Position numbers and translations under genes: made by a program. From Beta vulgaris subsp. vulgaris (lineage: Eukaryota > Streptophyta > Magnoliopsida > Caryophyllales > Amaranthaceae), in the NCBI RefSeq assembly GCF_026745355.1, contig NC_079207.1:32103234-32167233 (forward strand): 64,000 nucleotides of DNA, read 5' to 3'. Below, piece by piece: positions 32,131-43,790 of the stretch (the stretch's first letter is position 1; each line of letters starts with the position of its first letter). The notes under the pieces were generated by a model. The model saw only the letters and a program-made list of their open reading frames with translations. It was not told the origin of the DNA and searched no databases.

Positions 32131-33562
32131 CACTACAAAAAAAAGTCCATTTAGAGACGGACAAAATCCGTCCCTAAATAGGTCAAATCCGTCGCTATAT
32201 GGGCTTAGAGACGGATTTAGAGACGGATATTGTCCCTCTCTAAAACCCTTGTCGCTAATTCGAGTTAGAGACGGATTTTAAAAATCCGTCTCTAAAGTTT
32301 AGAGACGGATTTAGGAAATCCGTCTCTAAGCTTAGAGACGGATTTAGGAAATCCGTCTCTAAAGTTTAGAGACGGATTTAGGAAATCCGTCTCTAAGCTT
32401 AGAGACGGATTTAGGAAATCCGTCTCTAAACTAGAGACGGATTTTAGAGACGGATTTTGAAAATCCGTCTCTAAACTTAGAGACGGATTTTGAAAATTCG
32501 TCTCTAAGTTAGAGACGGATTTTGGAAATCCGTCTCTAAGTTTAGAGACGGATTTTGGAAATCCGTCTCTAAATTCGCTGAAAATATAAAAAATATATAA
32601 ACGTGGATTTTGGAAATCCGTCTCTAAGTTTGGAGACGGATTTTGGAAATCCGTCTCTAAATTCGCTGAAAATATAAAAATATATAAACGAAATTAACAA
32701 CACGATAGTTCCTAATATTATCATGATTATATTTAATCGCCTATTATTACCTACCTAGTTCAAGTTGATCTCATTACCATTTAGGAATATCCCTTAAGTA
32801 AACCGGTTCAGCTCTACAAGGAAAACACAAGGAAGTAGAAGATCCGTTCGTAGAATCGAATTGTAACCTCAAAGAAACGAAGCTCCAACCAACTACACCA
32901 AATACAACTTGTATACTTCTCTACATAATATTGGTAATATGTAGAAGAAATATTAGAGACGGTTCAAAAATCCGTCCCTAATTTAGAGACGGATTTTCAA
33001 ATCCGTCCCTAAATTAGAGAGGTTTTAAAATCCGTCTCTAAATTAGAGACGGATTTCTAAAATCCGTCTCTAACTTAGAGACGGATTTTTAAAATCCGTC
33101 CCTAGATTAAAGAAGTGCATTAAAATATTCATATTTGAATTTAGAGACGGATTTTTAGAATCCGTCTCTAAATTTAGAGACGGATTTTAAAAATCCGTCC
33201 CTAAATTAGAGACGGATTCTAAAAATCCGTCCCTAAATTAGAGACGGATTCTAAAAATCCGTCCCTAAATTAGAGACGGATTTTGAAAATCCGTCTCTAA
33301 ATTAAATACGTGGAATAAAATATTCATATGTAAATTTAGAGACGGATTTTTAAAATCCGTCCCTAAAGTTAGAGACGGATTTAAAAATCCGTCTCTAATT
33401 TAGAGACGGATTTAAAAATCTGTCTCTAAGTTAGAGACGGATTTAAAAAATCCGTCTCTAAATAAATTTAGAGACGGATTATCAATATTCCGTCTCTAAA
33501 TTAGAAACGGATATATATCTGTCTCCAAAAATCCGTCGCTATATAAGCTTTTTTTTGTAGTG
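32131..33562. mobile_element. complete non-autonomous CACTA element
   Basis: The ends CACTACAAAAAAAAG and CTTTTTTTTGTAGTG are perfect inverted repeats, with a 3-bp duplication ATC on both sides (32128-32130, 33563-33565). Length 1,432 bp. Nearly the whole element consists of palindromic TTAGAGACGGATTT / AAATCCGTCTCTAA units in two blocks (32150-32680 and 32955-33530), separated by about 260 bp of unrelated sequence. It encodes no protein and would need a transposase supplied in trans. It is nested in the composite CACTA block. Confidence 0.95.
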
Positions 33563-33954
33563 ATCAAAACTACTCTCATTGCACCAAAATCTTTCGACTG
33601 AAGCCTTTTTATCACACCATTTTTTTGTTAAGTGAATTACTAATACTGAAAAAACAACACTAAAGACATGAAATGAACAGACATCGAAGGAGAAGGCGAG
33701 AGCAAGAGAGAAGTAAGAAAAGAGGCAAATAAGTAGAGGAGGAGAGAAAGAGAGTTGAAGATGTATGAGAATGTGTTGCAGAATAGGACTAGGTTTAGGA
33801 GATCTAGTTTAAGAGGAAGGTGCCGGCAGAACAACGAGGAGGAAGAAGAACATGATTTGCGGGGTTTAGAGGAGAGAGAATGAGGAGGTGCACAAAAGCG
33901 TTAGGGATTAGAGGGAGGGAGCGAAGTGCTGTATATGCGCGCAAAAAAAAAAAA

Positions 33955-34181
33955 AAAAAGAAAGGCAAGTGAAGGGCTGCGTTTTCTTAAAAACCGCAAC
34001 CCTTCATATGTGAACCGCGACCCTTCGTATGTGAAGGGATGCGTTTTCTTAAAAACCACATCCCTCCGTATATGAAGGGCTGCGATTTTTGGAAAAATCG
34101 CAAGCCTTTATTATTAAGGTCTGCATCTTTCAATAAACCGCAGCCCATGCACCGCAGTCCTTGCGTTTTTTTCAACTAGTG
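33955..34181. repeat. CACTA terminus with CCGCAACCCTTC subterminal repeats
   Basis: GAAGGGCTGCG, ACCGCAACCCTTC and related words recur at 33970-34165 in both orientations, ending at AACTAGTG (34174-34181). The reverse complement CACTAGTTGAAAAA matches the termini of the CACTA at 43791-45494. Confidence 0.7.
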
Positions 34182-34199
34182 TTGGTCCCTTGAATATGC

Positions 34200-34998
34200 T
34201 TTTGCCATCCAGGCTTCACCATATCTAAGAACTGAGGAGCTTGACCCTACATATCAAAAAATCGAAATGATTTCCTTCTATATTAACATCAGGAAAAGAG
34301 TTTATGATCAAGGGGTAATGATCATACTCTCCTTCAGGAGTCACAAACACTTCTGTAGTTGGCCATTCATTAAACCAAGCATCATTGCCTAGTGCTCTGT
34401 TCAATTTACATAACACCTTGCTGTTTCCTTCTTGTTTATTGCTCCAAGTGTAGTATTGGCCAGAGGTTTTGAGTTCAAGAAGTTTACAATCATGCATACA
34501 TCTTTTCATATCTTCAACCTCGTTATCCATCACTAGCTGCCCAACTCTTTCATCCAGCTTCATGAGAGCATTGAAGTCCCTTAGGATAATCCAAAGGACC
34601 AGATTACTAGACAAACCTCTCAAATCAGTGCATAAGCTCTCCCTGCCTTTTTTTTTATCATTTACACCATAGACAAAGGTGCACAAAAACACCCTTCCTC
34701 CATTCACTACCTCTAATTTGGTATGTATAAGATAATTAGTACAATATAGGATGTCTACATGTACTGCAGAAGGATGCAAGCATAGTATGATTCTTCCATT
34801 TCCATGCAAATGCATTATAGGAGGTGATACACCAACTTGGGCACACATTAAGATAAAAGTCTCCCGGGCAGGAGCTTTTATCTTAGTCTCAAGGAGACTA
34901 AATAATCTTATGTTGTGAGAATGGACAAAATTTCTCACTTCAATTTGCTTTTTCCTACTGTTCCGCCCCCTTACATTCCAACACATGAACTTATCCAT
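34200..34998 (-). pseudogene. LINE ORF2, endonuclease domain
   Basis: An open frame of 257 codons from MDKFMCWNVRGRNSRKKQ. Endonuclease motifs follow: LFSLLETKIKAPARE, FVYGVNDKKKGRESL, LRDFNALMKLDERVG (Arg replaces the usual Gly), LKTSGQYYTWSNKQ, LNRALGNDAWFNEW and EYDHYPLIIN (the usual Ser before Asp-His is replaced). The frame is lost after the DFLICRVKL segment. The CACTA-type block starts at 34181, where the linker to RT should continue. Confidence 0.85.
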
Positions 34999-35004
34999 CC
35001 ATAG

Positions 35005-36217
35005 TGATCGAGAGGCCCCCTCTCCCCACCATGGTAAACCTCTTCTTGCACGTTTTCCATTTCTACTTCCCTAGTGTCTTCAGTGTCTATAGCATCTAAA
35101 AAGGCAAATGAATTAACATTTGCAATCTTCTTCTGAGGAGAATGAACTCTGGGAACATGACCACCCGAGACCTTCTGGAACCCTTCTTTATCTTTCTACA
35201 CAACCTTATTCTTTTGAACCCATTGATGCTTCACCTGTAGAGGCTTGTGCTTACATTCTTCCTTTAGATGACGCACACCATGAGATTGCTCACAACTTAT
35301 AGGTTTCCATTCATACAAGACCTTCTATGTGATAATTATGCCTTTCTCATTTTCATACTGAATTTCAGTTGGAAAATAATGATTCATTTGTGCCTCCATC
35401 ATAATCCTTGCATATTGTAATCTATCCTTATTAATGGTGGATTGTTCTAACCTAGTTGGTTTACCAATTCCAGCCACTAATTTGAAAAGACATTTCTCTC
35501 CCCAATACTTCAGGTCTAATGAAGGCAATTGAACCCACATTGGAACAATTTTAAGTTCTTCTTTCTGTAAATCTATGCCAGGGTGCCATTTCTTGACAAT
35601 TAAATGTTTCTTTTCAAAGAAAATGAATCCATCTTTTAGAATTTGATCACACTATTCTACTTTATGAAAATATAACAAGAAAAGTATCCTTTCTCACCAA
35701 AACAACTTTATCAACCCCTTTTTTTGCCCAGATTATTCATACATAACCATCCATTACAGGGAATGGTGGATTTGCACACATGACATAACATATAATTGAC
35801 ATTTCCCATGTTATTTTCATCTTGAACATCTCCTGGGTTAATTTTAATATGCGAATTTTCATGTGATCGAGGCAATGGTGTTGCAACTTTCTCAAATGCA
35901 CGCAAGAGAATACAAGAATGGTGATTACCTAGATTCAATTTGCTCCAGTCGACCCTGATTCTTCTTCATAATTGATAACCATTCCGACAATTGTGCCATA
36001 TCATTCTGTTGATGCTGAAGATTAATCAATGAACTTCGAGGTGAAAGATGTGTTTCAGACCCAGGGGTGTAAGTCTCTAAAGTCGCAATTCCATGGAGTT
36101 CTGCCTTAGATTTGTGTTTTTGCCCAATCTCATGACTTAATGATTCCTTTTACTTCCCTTTATTGTTTGTCTTCCTAGCTTATTTGTTTGCTTTTGCTTT
36201 TGATTTACCAGCCATGG
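35005..36217 (-). pseudogene. LINE ORF1 remnant (DUF4283)
   Basis: A start MAGKSKAKANK is seen at 36217, soon followed by stops. A recognisable DUF4283 segment lies at 35325-35540 (MWVQLPSLDLKYWGEKCLFK, KDRLQYARIMMEAQMN). A CEQSHGVRHLKEEC stretch near 35250 looks like a damaged zinc knuckle. Other pieces at 35711-35938 are not conserved enough to assign. ORF1 precedes ORF2 (34998) in the normal order. Confidence 0.7.
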
Positions 36218-36482
36218 CGTCAGTGCAGGATAAGAATGGGTTTCTTATCATGCACCGAAGGTGCAAAGAATACTTTTAAAGAGTTTTACTTCAATCAAAG
36301 ATTTGTTAACGAAAAACTCATTTGTGACGTAACAATATGGATATTTTGTATTTTAATATCATCTGTAGTGCACAAGTATGACAGACACACACATAAGACT
36401 GTGTAATGGAAAATTCTTATGAACCTAAAACATCATCCTCCTTGTTATCTACCTACATAAAGTAGAGAATTAAAAAGTTATA

Positions 36483-36742
36483 CTTTCTTTGTTTCCTAAA
36501 AAATGCATCATATGATTATATTGATTTGGTACACTTACCCATATATAACTTTAACCTTGATATATTTAATTATATACTATTAAAATATAAATTATAACTT
36601 GTAAATATAGATTGAGATATATAATTATAAATAATTGAAATAATCACATTTATCTTTAGATATTAATGTTAACTATGGTCAAATTTAGTATTTAAATAAT
36701 AGGAATAGTCAATATGATTCATATATTAAGAAATACAAGAAG
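36483..36742. mobile_element. Stowaway-type MITE
   Basis: Left CTTTCTTTGTTTCCTAAAAA and right TATTAAGAAATACAAGAAG are inverted repeats, and longer arms (GCATCATATGATTATATTGA against TCAATATGATTCATATATTA) pair further in. TA flanks on both sides. Length 260 bp. Confidence 0.75.
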
Positions 36743-36879
36743 TATATCATAAAGAAATTCGATAAAGTGAAGCATGGTATATAACAACACATCTGTTAAC
36801 ATCAAATATCGCTCTTATATTTAGTATTAGACATTTCAAAACCTTAACCAACACATGAACAAATTGTAGTTTATTATAC

Positions 36880-37345
36880 TTGATATAAAATAAAACCAAC
36901 CTTGGGCTTAAACCACCAAATTAAGCTTTTGCTTGATTAGGTCTTTTATCATGGTATCAGAGCGGACGATGTTGTTCCATTATATTTTCCAAAAAGGGAA
37001 AGCCTAACAACTTTAACAAATACAAGATGGAGGGAGTTAAAGATCACTTTGGATCAAGTAAGCCTAGCGGAGTTGTGAGGGGAGTGTTAATAGTATAGCC
37101 CCCAAGTAGGGTCCAGTTGGCCTTATGTTGAAGTCCATAGTTGACCCAACAAGGAATTATGACATATCTAAGCTCACAAGTGAAGGGAGTGTTAATAGTA
37201 TAGCCCGCATGTGAGTCAAGACTAGTTGTCCCACATTGAAGAAATAAAGAGAGAATTACATACAAAAATATAAGATTAGTGGGCTACTCCACCTATTACC
37301 AATTGATTTTAAAATAAAGGACTAAGACTTAAAATCACTAGGCCT
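36880..37345 (+). mobile_element. TRIM-like miniature LTR retrotransposon
   Basis: A primer-binding site TGGTATCAGAGC (36952-36963) matches the 3' end of initiator tRNA-Met. About 225 bp downstream a purine tract AAGTGAAGGGAG precedes TGTTAATAGTATAGCCC at 37194, the start of a putative 3' LTR. A second copy of TGTTAATAGTATAGCCC is at 37085. The 3' LTR would run through a GTCCCACATTGAAG word common in plant TRIMs to about 37340. The 5' LTR before 36951 is too diverged to delimit. No coding. Confidence 0.45.
36952..36963 (+). promoter_or_regulatory. primer-binding site, tRNA-Met type
   Basis: TGGTATCAGAGC, complementary to the 3' end of initiator tRNA-Met; primes minus-strand synthesis in LTR retroelements. 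Confidence 0.6.
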
Positions 37346-38650
37346 AAAATCACGCATACATTAACCTTCAACCACACTTTTGATCCTTTTTATTAATAGA
37401 ATTAACATTCAATATACATACACTCAGACTATTAAGCAATGAAAATATGCCTCACCCGATTCAAAACTATAAGCAAAACGACTAACAAACATCAAAAAGC
37501 TATGCAGACATGCAACCTACACATACCACACAATAAAATAAAATAAAAAACAAATCTCAAGTCCTTCAGTAATATCATCCAAATCAATTTGTACACGCAT
37601 ACTAAGGATAAGAGAATAATTTACTAAGATAAGGGGAAGGATAGTAAGAACAAACCTTAATTGAATGAAAATTGGAGTATTAGGATCGTGTTTAAAGTAT
37701 TTTGGAATATATTTAAAGTATTTGAGAGCTTATGTAGGCGTTGGAAAAGCATGTCTAAAAGTGTATAAAAGCGTGTAGAAAGGTGTTAAAAAATGTGAAA
37801 AATTGAGTAGAACACAAAGCCAATTATAGGAAAATAACTTTGAAAACCACGTGGAAGATACCGAAATCAACATGCACTTGGGGGATGGAGCGTGCCCTCT
37901 GCGTCAGCACATGTGCTTTTTGCATTTATGTGTTTCACTAACTGTCTCAATATTATGCGCGCGTTCTGTGGCGCTTGACACATGTGACTATGGATCACTC
38001 AATCGCATATCTGTTTAGATTTTATGTGTTATTCAAAATTAAAAATACTTTTTATCTTTGATTAAATGATACTTATCTTTTCAATTCAGAAATTGGTTAT
38101 CAAAAGATAAAATACTTTTTTTTTTATAATATACGTTAATTTAGACAATATTTATTAAATATACAATTAGTTAAAAGGAATAATTAATCGGGCTTTAAAA
38201 TACAATTAATTACTATGAATAATTATTAGGCTTTTAAAATTTGGCTTCGAATAAAAAAATAGGCATGTGTTCTCGAAACGATTTTGGGCTTGGCTTGTTG
38301 GATTGCTCTTCTTTCAGACCGGAGCATCTAGAGCCATAGTATGTATAATCCCCATGTAGACTTGATTATGTTCTACAAAAATCCTTCACTTTGATTGAGG
38401 TTTGTGATACCCAAAGTCAAAGTAGCCGGTGTTGAGATGCAGAACAATTCTCGATGCTCTGTAATCTAGGATCGGTCTTTATATCGTCAGTTTCTGCAAA
38501 AAAAAAATTAGTTCACAAGACAGTAACCACAAGCAATTTTATTAGCTTGTATGAGAAGATGTTAGAAAATAGGTGCAAACAAAACTCAAATAAGAATGCA
38601 ATGGGGATGCGATGCAATTATGATGGAAACTTAGACTATCTAAGTATGCA
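37346..38650. other. AT-rich spacer
   Basis: No supported gene or element. Confidence 0.4.
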
Positions 38651-38654
38651 TGAG

Positions 38655-38830
38655 GTGCTATGCAAGGTCAGGGTTATAAAATCTAGGATAGATAGATAGA
38701 CGAAATGCTATGCAAGGTGAAGGTTATGCAAAGATGAAAAATATAGAGTTATAGAATGTTATGCAAGATCAGGTTTATGCAATGCTGAAAGAGATAGAGT
38801 GATGGAATGTTATACAAAGTCAGGGTTATG
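38655..38830. repeat. tandem repeat, unit about 51 bp, four copies
   Basis: GCTATGCAAGGTCAGGGTTAT or close variants start at 38657, 38707, 38758 and 38809. Each is followed by a GATAGA-rich spacer. Confidence 0.7.
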
Positions 38831-38861
38831 CAAAAGCTAAGTGGATTAGATTAATAGAGAT

Positions 38862-40700
38862 ATGGAGTATTGATTTTGGAAATTGTTTTGATAAAATCAG
38901 GGTCCGTATGTGAGTTTGATTTGGAGGAACCTCGACAAACATAGGAAGCCCCTACTTTGGGAGAGCTTGACTTGTATTAGGCACTTTGAGCCTGGATTAG
39001 TAGATACTTGATTCACAGTGAGAATATGATGCTATTAACTTGAATGATGCTCAAGAGCGTTCAATATTCTTCAAGTTAGAGTTGATGTACGAAAAGTCAG
39101 ATATTGCCAAAGACCATGAACTATCGGAGAGTTCTTCTAGGATAACAAATGGTTTCATTTGTGACTCATATAGGTTTATATGGGAAAAGGCTTTCACGTT
39201 GCTAGGTTCAGACTCAAATGTATGTCGGGATAAAAGAGCATGCTTCTGAATTATAGAAAGTAAAATCATGTGACCTTGATGAATTTATTTTGTTTCAGTG
39301 GTCGAACCTCAAGATGAGGAATCCTAGTATCCTTGTGGAATCAGACCAGTCATAATTCTTGATTTGATTTTCTTATTGTGCACTATCTTTGCCTAGGCCA
39401 CCCTTTTGAGTTTTCAACCTAGCAGGTTTCAAAATACCTCGGAGAAGGAGTTAGGGGATTTGTGTGAGCCAAGATCGACATTATGACTTGAATTTAATGA
39501 GTCAAGGTAAGGTTTATGGTTATTATTGGGCTTTAAGGTGTTTTGAACAATTGAAGGGTTTGATATGAGGGGTAAAACTTTTGTGCAATCCCCTTTACTT
39601 GTCCTTTTAGCTTTGGCTCTTTATTTTTCCGTGTCTTTTTTTTGTATGATGCCTTTTTTTCTTTTTCTCTTTTTTGCTTTTTACTTTTGATTTTTTTTAC
39701 CTTTACGCACTTTGAATTGATTTCTCTCTTTTTGTCAGCATTGATTTTTTTTAATTGTATTATTGAGGCTTGCATACATGTTTTTTATGGTTTTAGGTAT
39801 TGGAAGGTTTGAACGCTATTTGTGGAGTATTGATTTGAAAGGATTGTTTGGTATATGAGATCATGTAGGCGATGGTTTATGGATTTGTTTGCATTAACAT
39901 GGCTTATGCATGTCAATTTTTTCATTTTATTATCATAGGTCATTAGAGACAATTTGATTTGGGTTTCATCATTAAATTCGAAGCATAAAGATGGTGAAGG
40001 CCAATAAAAATAAAAGGAAAATATAACTATATATCAGGAATTTAGTGAAAAGGCTATAATAAATGAAAGTCCTAAAGACATAGATTCGATGGAAAAGGAC
40101 AAAAAAGGCTTGGAAGGACTCCCTGACTAAACCTAGGAAACCGCAAGTGAATAACTAAGCCTATTGAATTATTAATAGACTGTTAAAATGGTGACGACGA
40201 TTCTCGTTATAGGAGGTATTAGAAGTTTATTGCTATCAACCATGTTTGCAGTGTATTGATGGTATTTGCAATAGGAGTTTATATTTCACCTTATTGATTT
40301 TATTTTTTTAGGTGCGGGATCAGGAGCAGGCGCTATAAAAGTGATCACACCTCTTTGTGAAGGCGGTTAAGAGTAATATCATGACTCCAAATGAAGGCAG
40401 GGTGGCGATAATTTTTATAATGAGCCTTAGAGTGGCTGACTATTTTCCTCTCTGTTGGACGTTCACAAGTTATACAACCTCACATCTTGTCTTGAATAGA
40501 ATCGAATGAACCTCATTTGTAAGTTTTTGAAACTCATTTTGCAAATGAGAAATGATTTGTGATGGATGATTTGAAAAGGATATATACAGGTTTTGGAATA
40601 ATATGAGCTTGACCATGATGAAGACATGGACTAACTATATGCATATACAGACACGGACCGGACTACGCAAGCATACTGTACTTAGTGACCGTACCTTTAT
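38862..40700. other. unclassified, probably repeat-derived DNA
   Basis: GC content is slightly higher than in the AT-rich spacers and there are many TTGA and CTTGATT words, but no long frame and no terminal repeats. It may be the non-coding part of a large retroelement that also includes the arrays at 38655 and 40705; this is inference. Confidence 0.3.
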
Positions 40701-40704
40701 GTAC

Positions 40705-41335
40705 TTAGGGAATACTAGACATTGAAATTACATGTAGAGTAAGTAGGATAGACAAAAAATTTGTGCCTTTATGGACATAAGGAATACTAGACTTTGAACT
40801 TATAGGGAGAGTAAGCAGACTAGACAATAGAGAAGACTAAACTTTGAACTTATATGGAGAATAAACATACTAGAAAATAAGGAAGTATAAAATTTGAACT
40901 TACATATAGAATAAACAGTCTAGATTAGGGTTAAACTTTGAACTTACATTTAGAGTCATCAGGCTAGATAATAAGGAATACTAGACTTTGAACTTATATT
41001 TAGAATACACAAGATAGCCTTTGGGATACTAGATTTTGAACTTACATGGAGAGTAAGCAGGATAGATAAATAAAAAGATTAGACTTTGAACTTACATTTA
41101 AAATAAACAAGCTAGACTTGGGGACACTAAACTTTGAACTTACATGGAGAGTAAGTAGGCTAGGCAATAAGGAAGTCTAGACTTATTACATGAAAAATAA
41201 GTAGACTAGACAATAAGGGAGACTATACTTACATTTAGAATAAACAGGTTATAGTCGAAGATTTGGCCGTTAGGGTGATGAGGAGGGCTAGACTTTGAAC
41301 TTACATGGAAAGTAAGAAGTCTAGACAAAGATTAA
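40705..41335. repeat. degenerate minisatellite, unit about 50-60 bp
   Basis: CTAGACTTTGAACTTACATG followed by GAGAGTAAGCAGACTAGACA and AATAAGGAA recurs about ten to twelve times with irregular spacing and many changes. Related AGGCTAGACTT words go on to about 41600. No ORF. Confidence 0.75.
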
Positions 41336-41339
41336 GTTA

Positions 41340-42151
41340 TATGGAGATGCAAGCTAGACCTAAGATTTGAATTGAGCCTTCATTTGTTGGAAGTAACACA
41401 TAGGCTAGACTTTACAATAGACTGGAGAAGCACATGAGTTTGACTTCGGATTGAACAGGGATCATTAACATAGGCTTGACTTTGATGGACTGGGATTAGC
41501 ACATGGGCTTAACGTAGACTAGCGTTTACACAGAGATGCAAATGGGCCTAGATTATGACATGAGCTAGACTTACATGGGCCTAATATGGATGCTTAAATC
41601 CCCGTACTCTTTAATTTAATGCATGCTTCAAGCCATATTCCTCATTTTCTGAACCCTTAAAGCACATTGCCTTGAACTATCACTAGCGTCACATCTTCTT
41701 TAGTTGGATCCTTTGGCACCCGCATCTAACTTCCGTTGACTTGTTTTGGACTTAATGTTGGTTATGGATTGGGTCTAATATTTAAAGATGGATTTTGGTT
41801 TATTAGGCCTATTTTTTCATATAAGCATTGCGTAGACCAAAAAGTTAAAAATGGGTGTAACACTATTCATATTTAGTTGGAAGTAAAAATAATGGATGGT
41901 ACAATTGTTTAAACAAATGTTTTGCTTTGTGCAAATGAGAAGGTATAATATATACTTTCTCGATCTTCTTGTCTTAACATGGGGTTGTCACCTTGAGTCA
42001 TGTGACTCATGGGATGAGAAGAGAAATAGAGATAAATGATATTGGCTATAACATTATTCATATGAAACTATTTCCTACCCTTATTATTGTATACCTCATG
42101 TATATTATGATATTGAAAAATATTATATTAAGAATTAATTACTTTTTAAAC
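41340..42151. other. unclassified spacer
   Basis: Fading copies of the CTAGACTT repeat up to about 41600, then AT-rich DNA. No gene seen. Confidence 0.35.
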
Positions 42152-42605
42152 TGTAGAATATTATGGATTAATGATGTGTGGAAGATTAACAAAAATTATA
42201 TGGATGAAGTTGTTAAAAATTGCTCACGTATTGTTAGAAAAAGAACAAAGCATGAAAGCCAACTACTATTATATAATAGTAGATTACTACTACATGAAAA
42301 CTCTCTAACACTTGCACCTGATACACTCTAACTCTTTTTTTGTTTCATTCTCACACATGAAACTCACGGCTAGCATACAAGGCTTGTTGGGCTCACTTGT
42401 TACAAGCAAATACCAATGTTATTTATACTAGTAAGTATTGCTGTTTATTTCAAAACGTTCACACATCAACGCACTTATTGTCAAAGTCATAAGCCTATGT
42501 TTAAAGGTAGATTGAAAATTTCACCCAAGCATTAAATGGGTAGCTGTAAATTTTTACCAAAAAGGACTAAGGAAAAAGAGAGAGTGGCGATGTTATGTAT
42601 CAACA
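42152..42605 (-). repeat. 3' LTR of the minus-strand Copia
   Basis: On the minus strand it starts TGTTGATACATAAC and ends with TCTACA, so it has TG...CA ends. It aligns along its length with 49012-49440, with several indels. Confidence 0.9.
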
Positions 42606-42617
42606 GTCCCCCTCAAT
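42606..42617 (-). promoter_or_regulatory. polypurine tract
   Basis: Minus strand ATTGAGGGGGAC directly before the 3' LTR; primes plus-strand DNA synthesis. Confidence 0.8.
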
Positions 42618-42799
42618 GACTACCCTCTCTTATAGTCTAGAGGTCATACTAAGCTGTTTTCGGAACTTTCCAAACTTTGGTTCTTCCAAGACCTTTAGTG
42701 AATATATCAGCAACTTGTTCCTTGGTGTTCAATTGTTCAAGTTCAATCTCACCTCGTAGAACCTTCTCTCGAACAAAATAATAATGTACCTCCACATGT

Positions 42800-43411
42800 T
42801 TTGTCCTCGCGTGGAAAGACAGAATTTTCCGCTAAACGTATCATAGACTTATTATCACAGCATAACTTGATTTCTCGATCAATTGATTGATGCAGATCAT
42901 TGAGTAATTGCGTCAACCACACACAATCTTATGTTGCCATAGCCACTACTCCATATTCTGCTTTTGTACTTGACAAAAACACTGTTGGTTGTCTCTTGCT
43001 ACACCAAGAGACTGCTTCAAAACCCAGATTGAATACATAACTCATAGTTGACCGATGTGTGTCGAGATCACTAGCATAGTCATCATTACAGTATCCGATA
43101 ATTTCAATCTCTTTATCATTGCGGTATAGGATTCTATATTCAATTGTCCCTTTCACATATCTTAATATCCTACGTACTACCTCCAGATGACGTTTAATCG
43201 GTTTTTGCATGAATGGAGTAATCACACTCACTGCATATGCAATATCTGGTTTGGTTAACATGATATAGATAAGACATCCCACTAATTGTATGTACATGGT
43301 TACATCTTCTAAATATTTGCCTTCGACTAGACATAACCTTGCATCAACCTCCAGTTCAGTTGAGATAGGCTTGTAATCGACCATTTTTAGTCTGCTCCAC
43401 TTCAAGACCAA
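42800..43411 (-). pseudogene. Copia RNase H domain
   Basis: The open frame at 42929-43411 has LVGCLIYIMLTKPDIAYAVS, then HLEVVRRILRYVKGT, YCNDDYASDLDTHRSTMSYV, and SWCSKRQPTVFLSSTKAEYG. These are the standard copia RNase H landmarks, with the Asp and Glu positions present. A stop follows at 42929, and weaker homology (Asp-Asn-x-Ser-type segment) goes on to about 42800. It removes RNA from the hybrid during reverse transcription. Confidence 0.88.
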
Positions 43412-43438
43412 GCAAATGTTTTAATTCTTCGAGCTCCT

Positions 43439-43790
43439 TCATTTGTAATTGTACTGAAAGATTAACTCTTGTTTGTTGAATCTCCTCTGAAAATCTCCTT
43501 CGATGATAAGATCATTCACATGTACAAGAACTATTGCCAACTTTCCATCTTGAGCTTTCACAAATAAGCTCGAATCAGCTGGTGCTATAGAATAACCACT
43601 CTGTAACAGAAACTCTGCTATCATTCCATACTAGGCGTGTGGTGCTTGCTTCAAACCATAGAGGGCCTTCTCCTGCTTGCATACATAGTGTGGATAAGAC
43701 TGACTGTCGAACCCCTTAGGTTGTTCCATGTATATGTCTCTATCCAACTCGCCATGTAAAAATGCATTTTTAACGTCCATCTGCCGGAGC
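43439..43790 (-). pseudogene. Copia reverse transcriptase, downstream part
   Basis: Reading down from 43790: [20 protein letters not shown], then [12 protein letters not shown] and, after a stop, [35 protein letters not shown]. The active-site motif, normally Tyr-Val-Asp-Asp, reads His-Val-Asn-Asp, so a catalytic Asp is changed. The upstream RT part lies beyond the nested CACTA. Confidence 0.85.

Larger units (their letters stand above)
29918..34181. mobile_element. composite CACTA-type block with mismatched ends
   Basis: The left end reads CACAACAAGAAAATCACC, one base from the common plant CACTACAAGAAAA terminus, followed by CCGACGG-type subterminal repeats (29930-30320). The right end, reverse-complemented, reads CACTAGTTGAAAAAAACGC, with CCGCAACCCTTC-type subterminal repeats (33955-34170). 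These are both CACTA termini but from different families. The flanking triplets (AGC on the left, TTG on the right) do not match. I infer two CACTA insertions in the LINE with loss of the DNA between them, including LINE sequence. Confidence 0.65.
28235..36330 (-). mobile_element. LINE (minus strand) split by CACTA-type DNA
   Basis: AATAATATGGAT (28222-28233) and AACAATATGGAT (36331-36342) form a 12-bp duplication with one mismatch. The minus-strand 3' poly(A) is the T run at 28235-28244. Reading from 36330 down: ORF1, ORF2 endonuclease, then about 4.3 kb of CACTA-type DNA (29918-34181), then RT and a terminal zf-RVT. About 0.8 kb between endonuclease and RT is missing, so the gap is an insertion with a deletion. 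No RNase H domain follows zf-RVT, unlike the other four LINEs here. Confidence 0.85.

Noticed and set aside
31713..32133. Several short minus-strand ORFs upstream of the nested CACTA
   Set aside because: Overlapping in different frames with no recognisable domain; more likely leader or intron DNA of the CACTA-type block.
32131..33562. CRISPR-like array of regularly repeated palindromes
   Set aside because: Repeats are not separated by unique spacers, the ends are CACTA termini with a 3-bp duplication, and the genome is a plant.
39040..39269. Short ORFs on both strands near 39.1 kb
   Set aside because: Complementary frames over the same DNA, no domain and no similarity to known families.
42147..42151. 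Target duplication for the minus-strand Copia
   Set aside because: TAAAC and AAAAT (49441-49445) match at only three of five bases, so no duplication is claimed.
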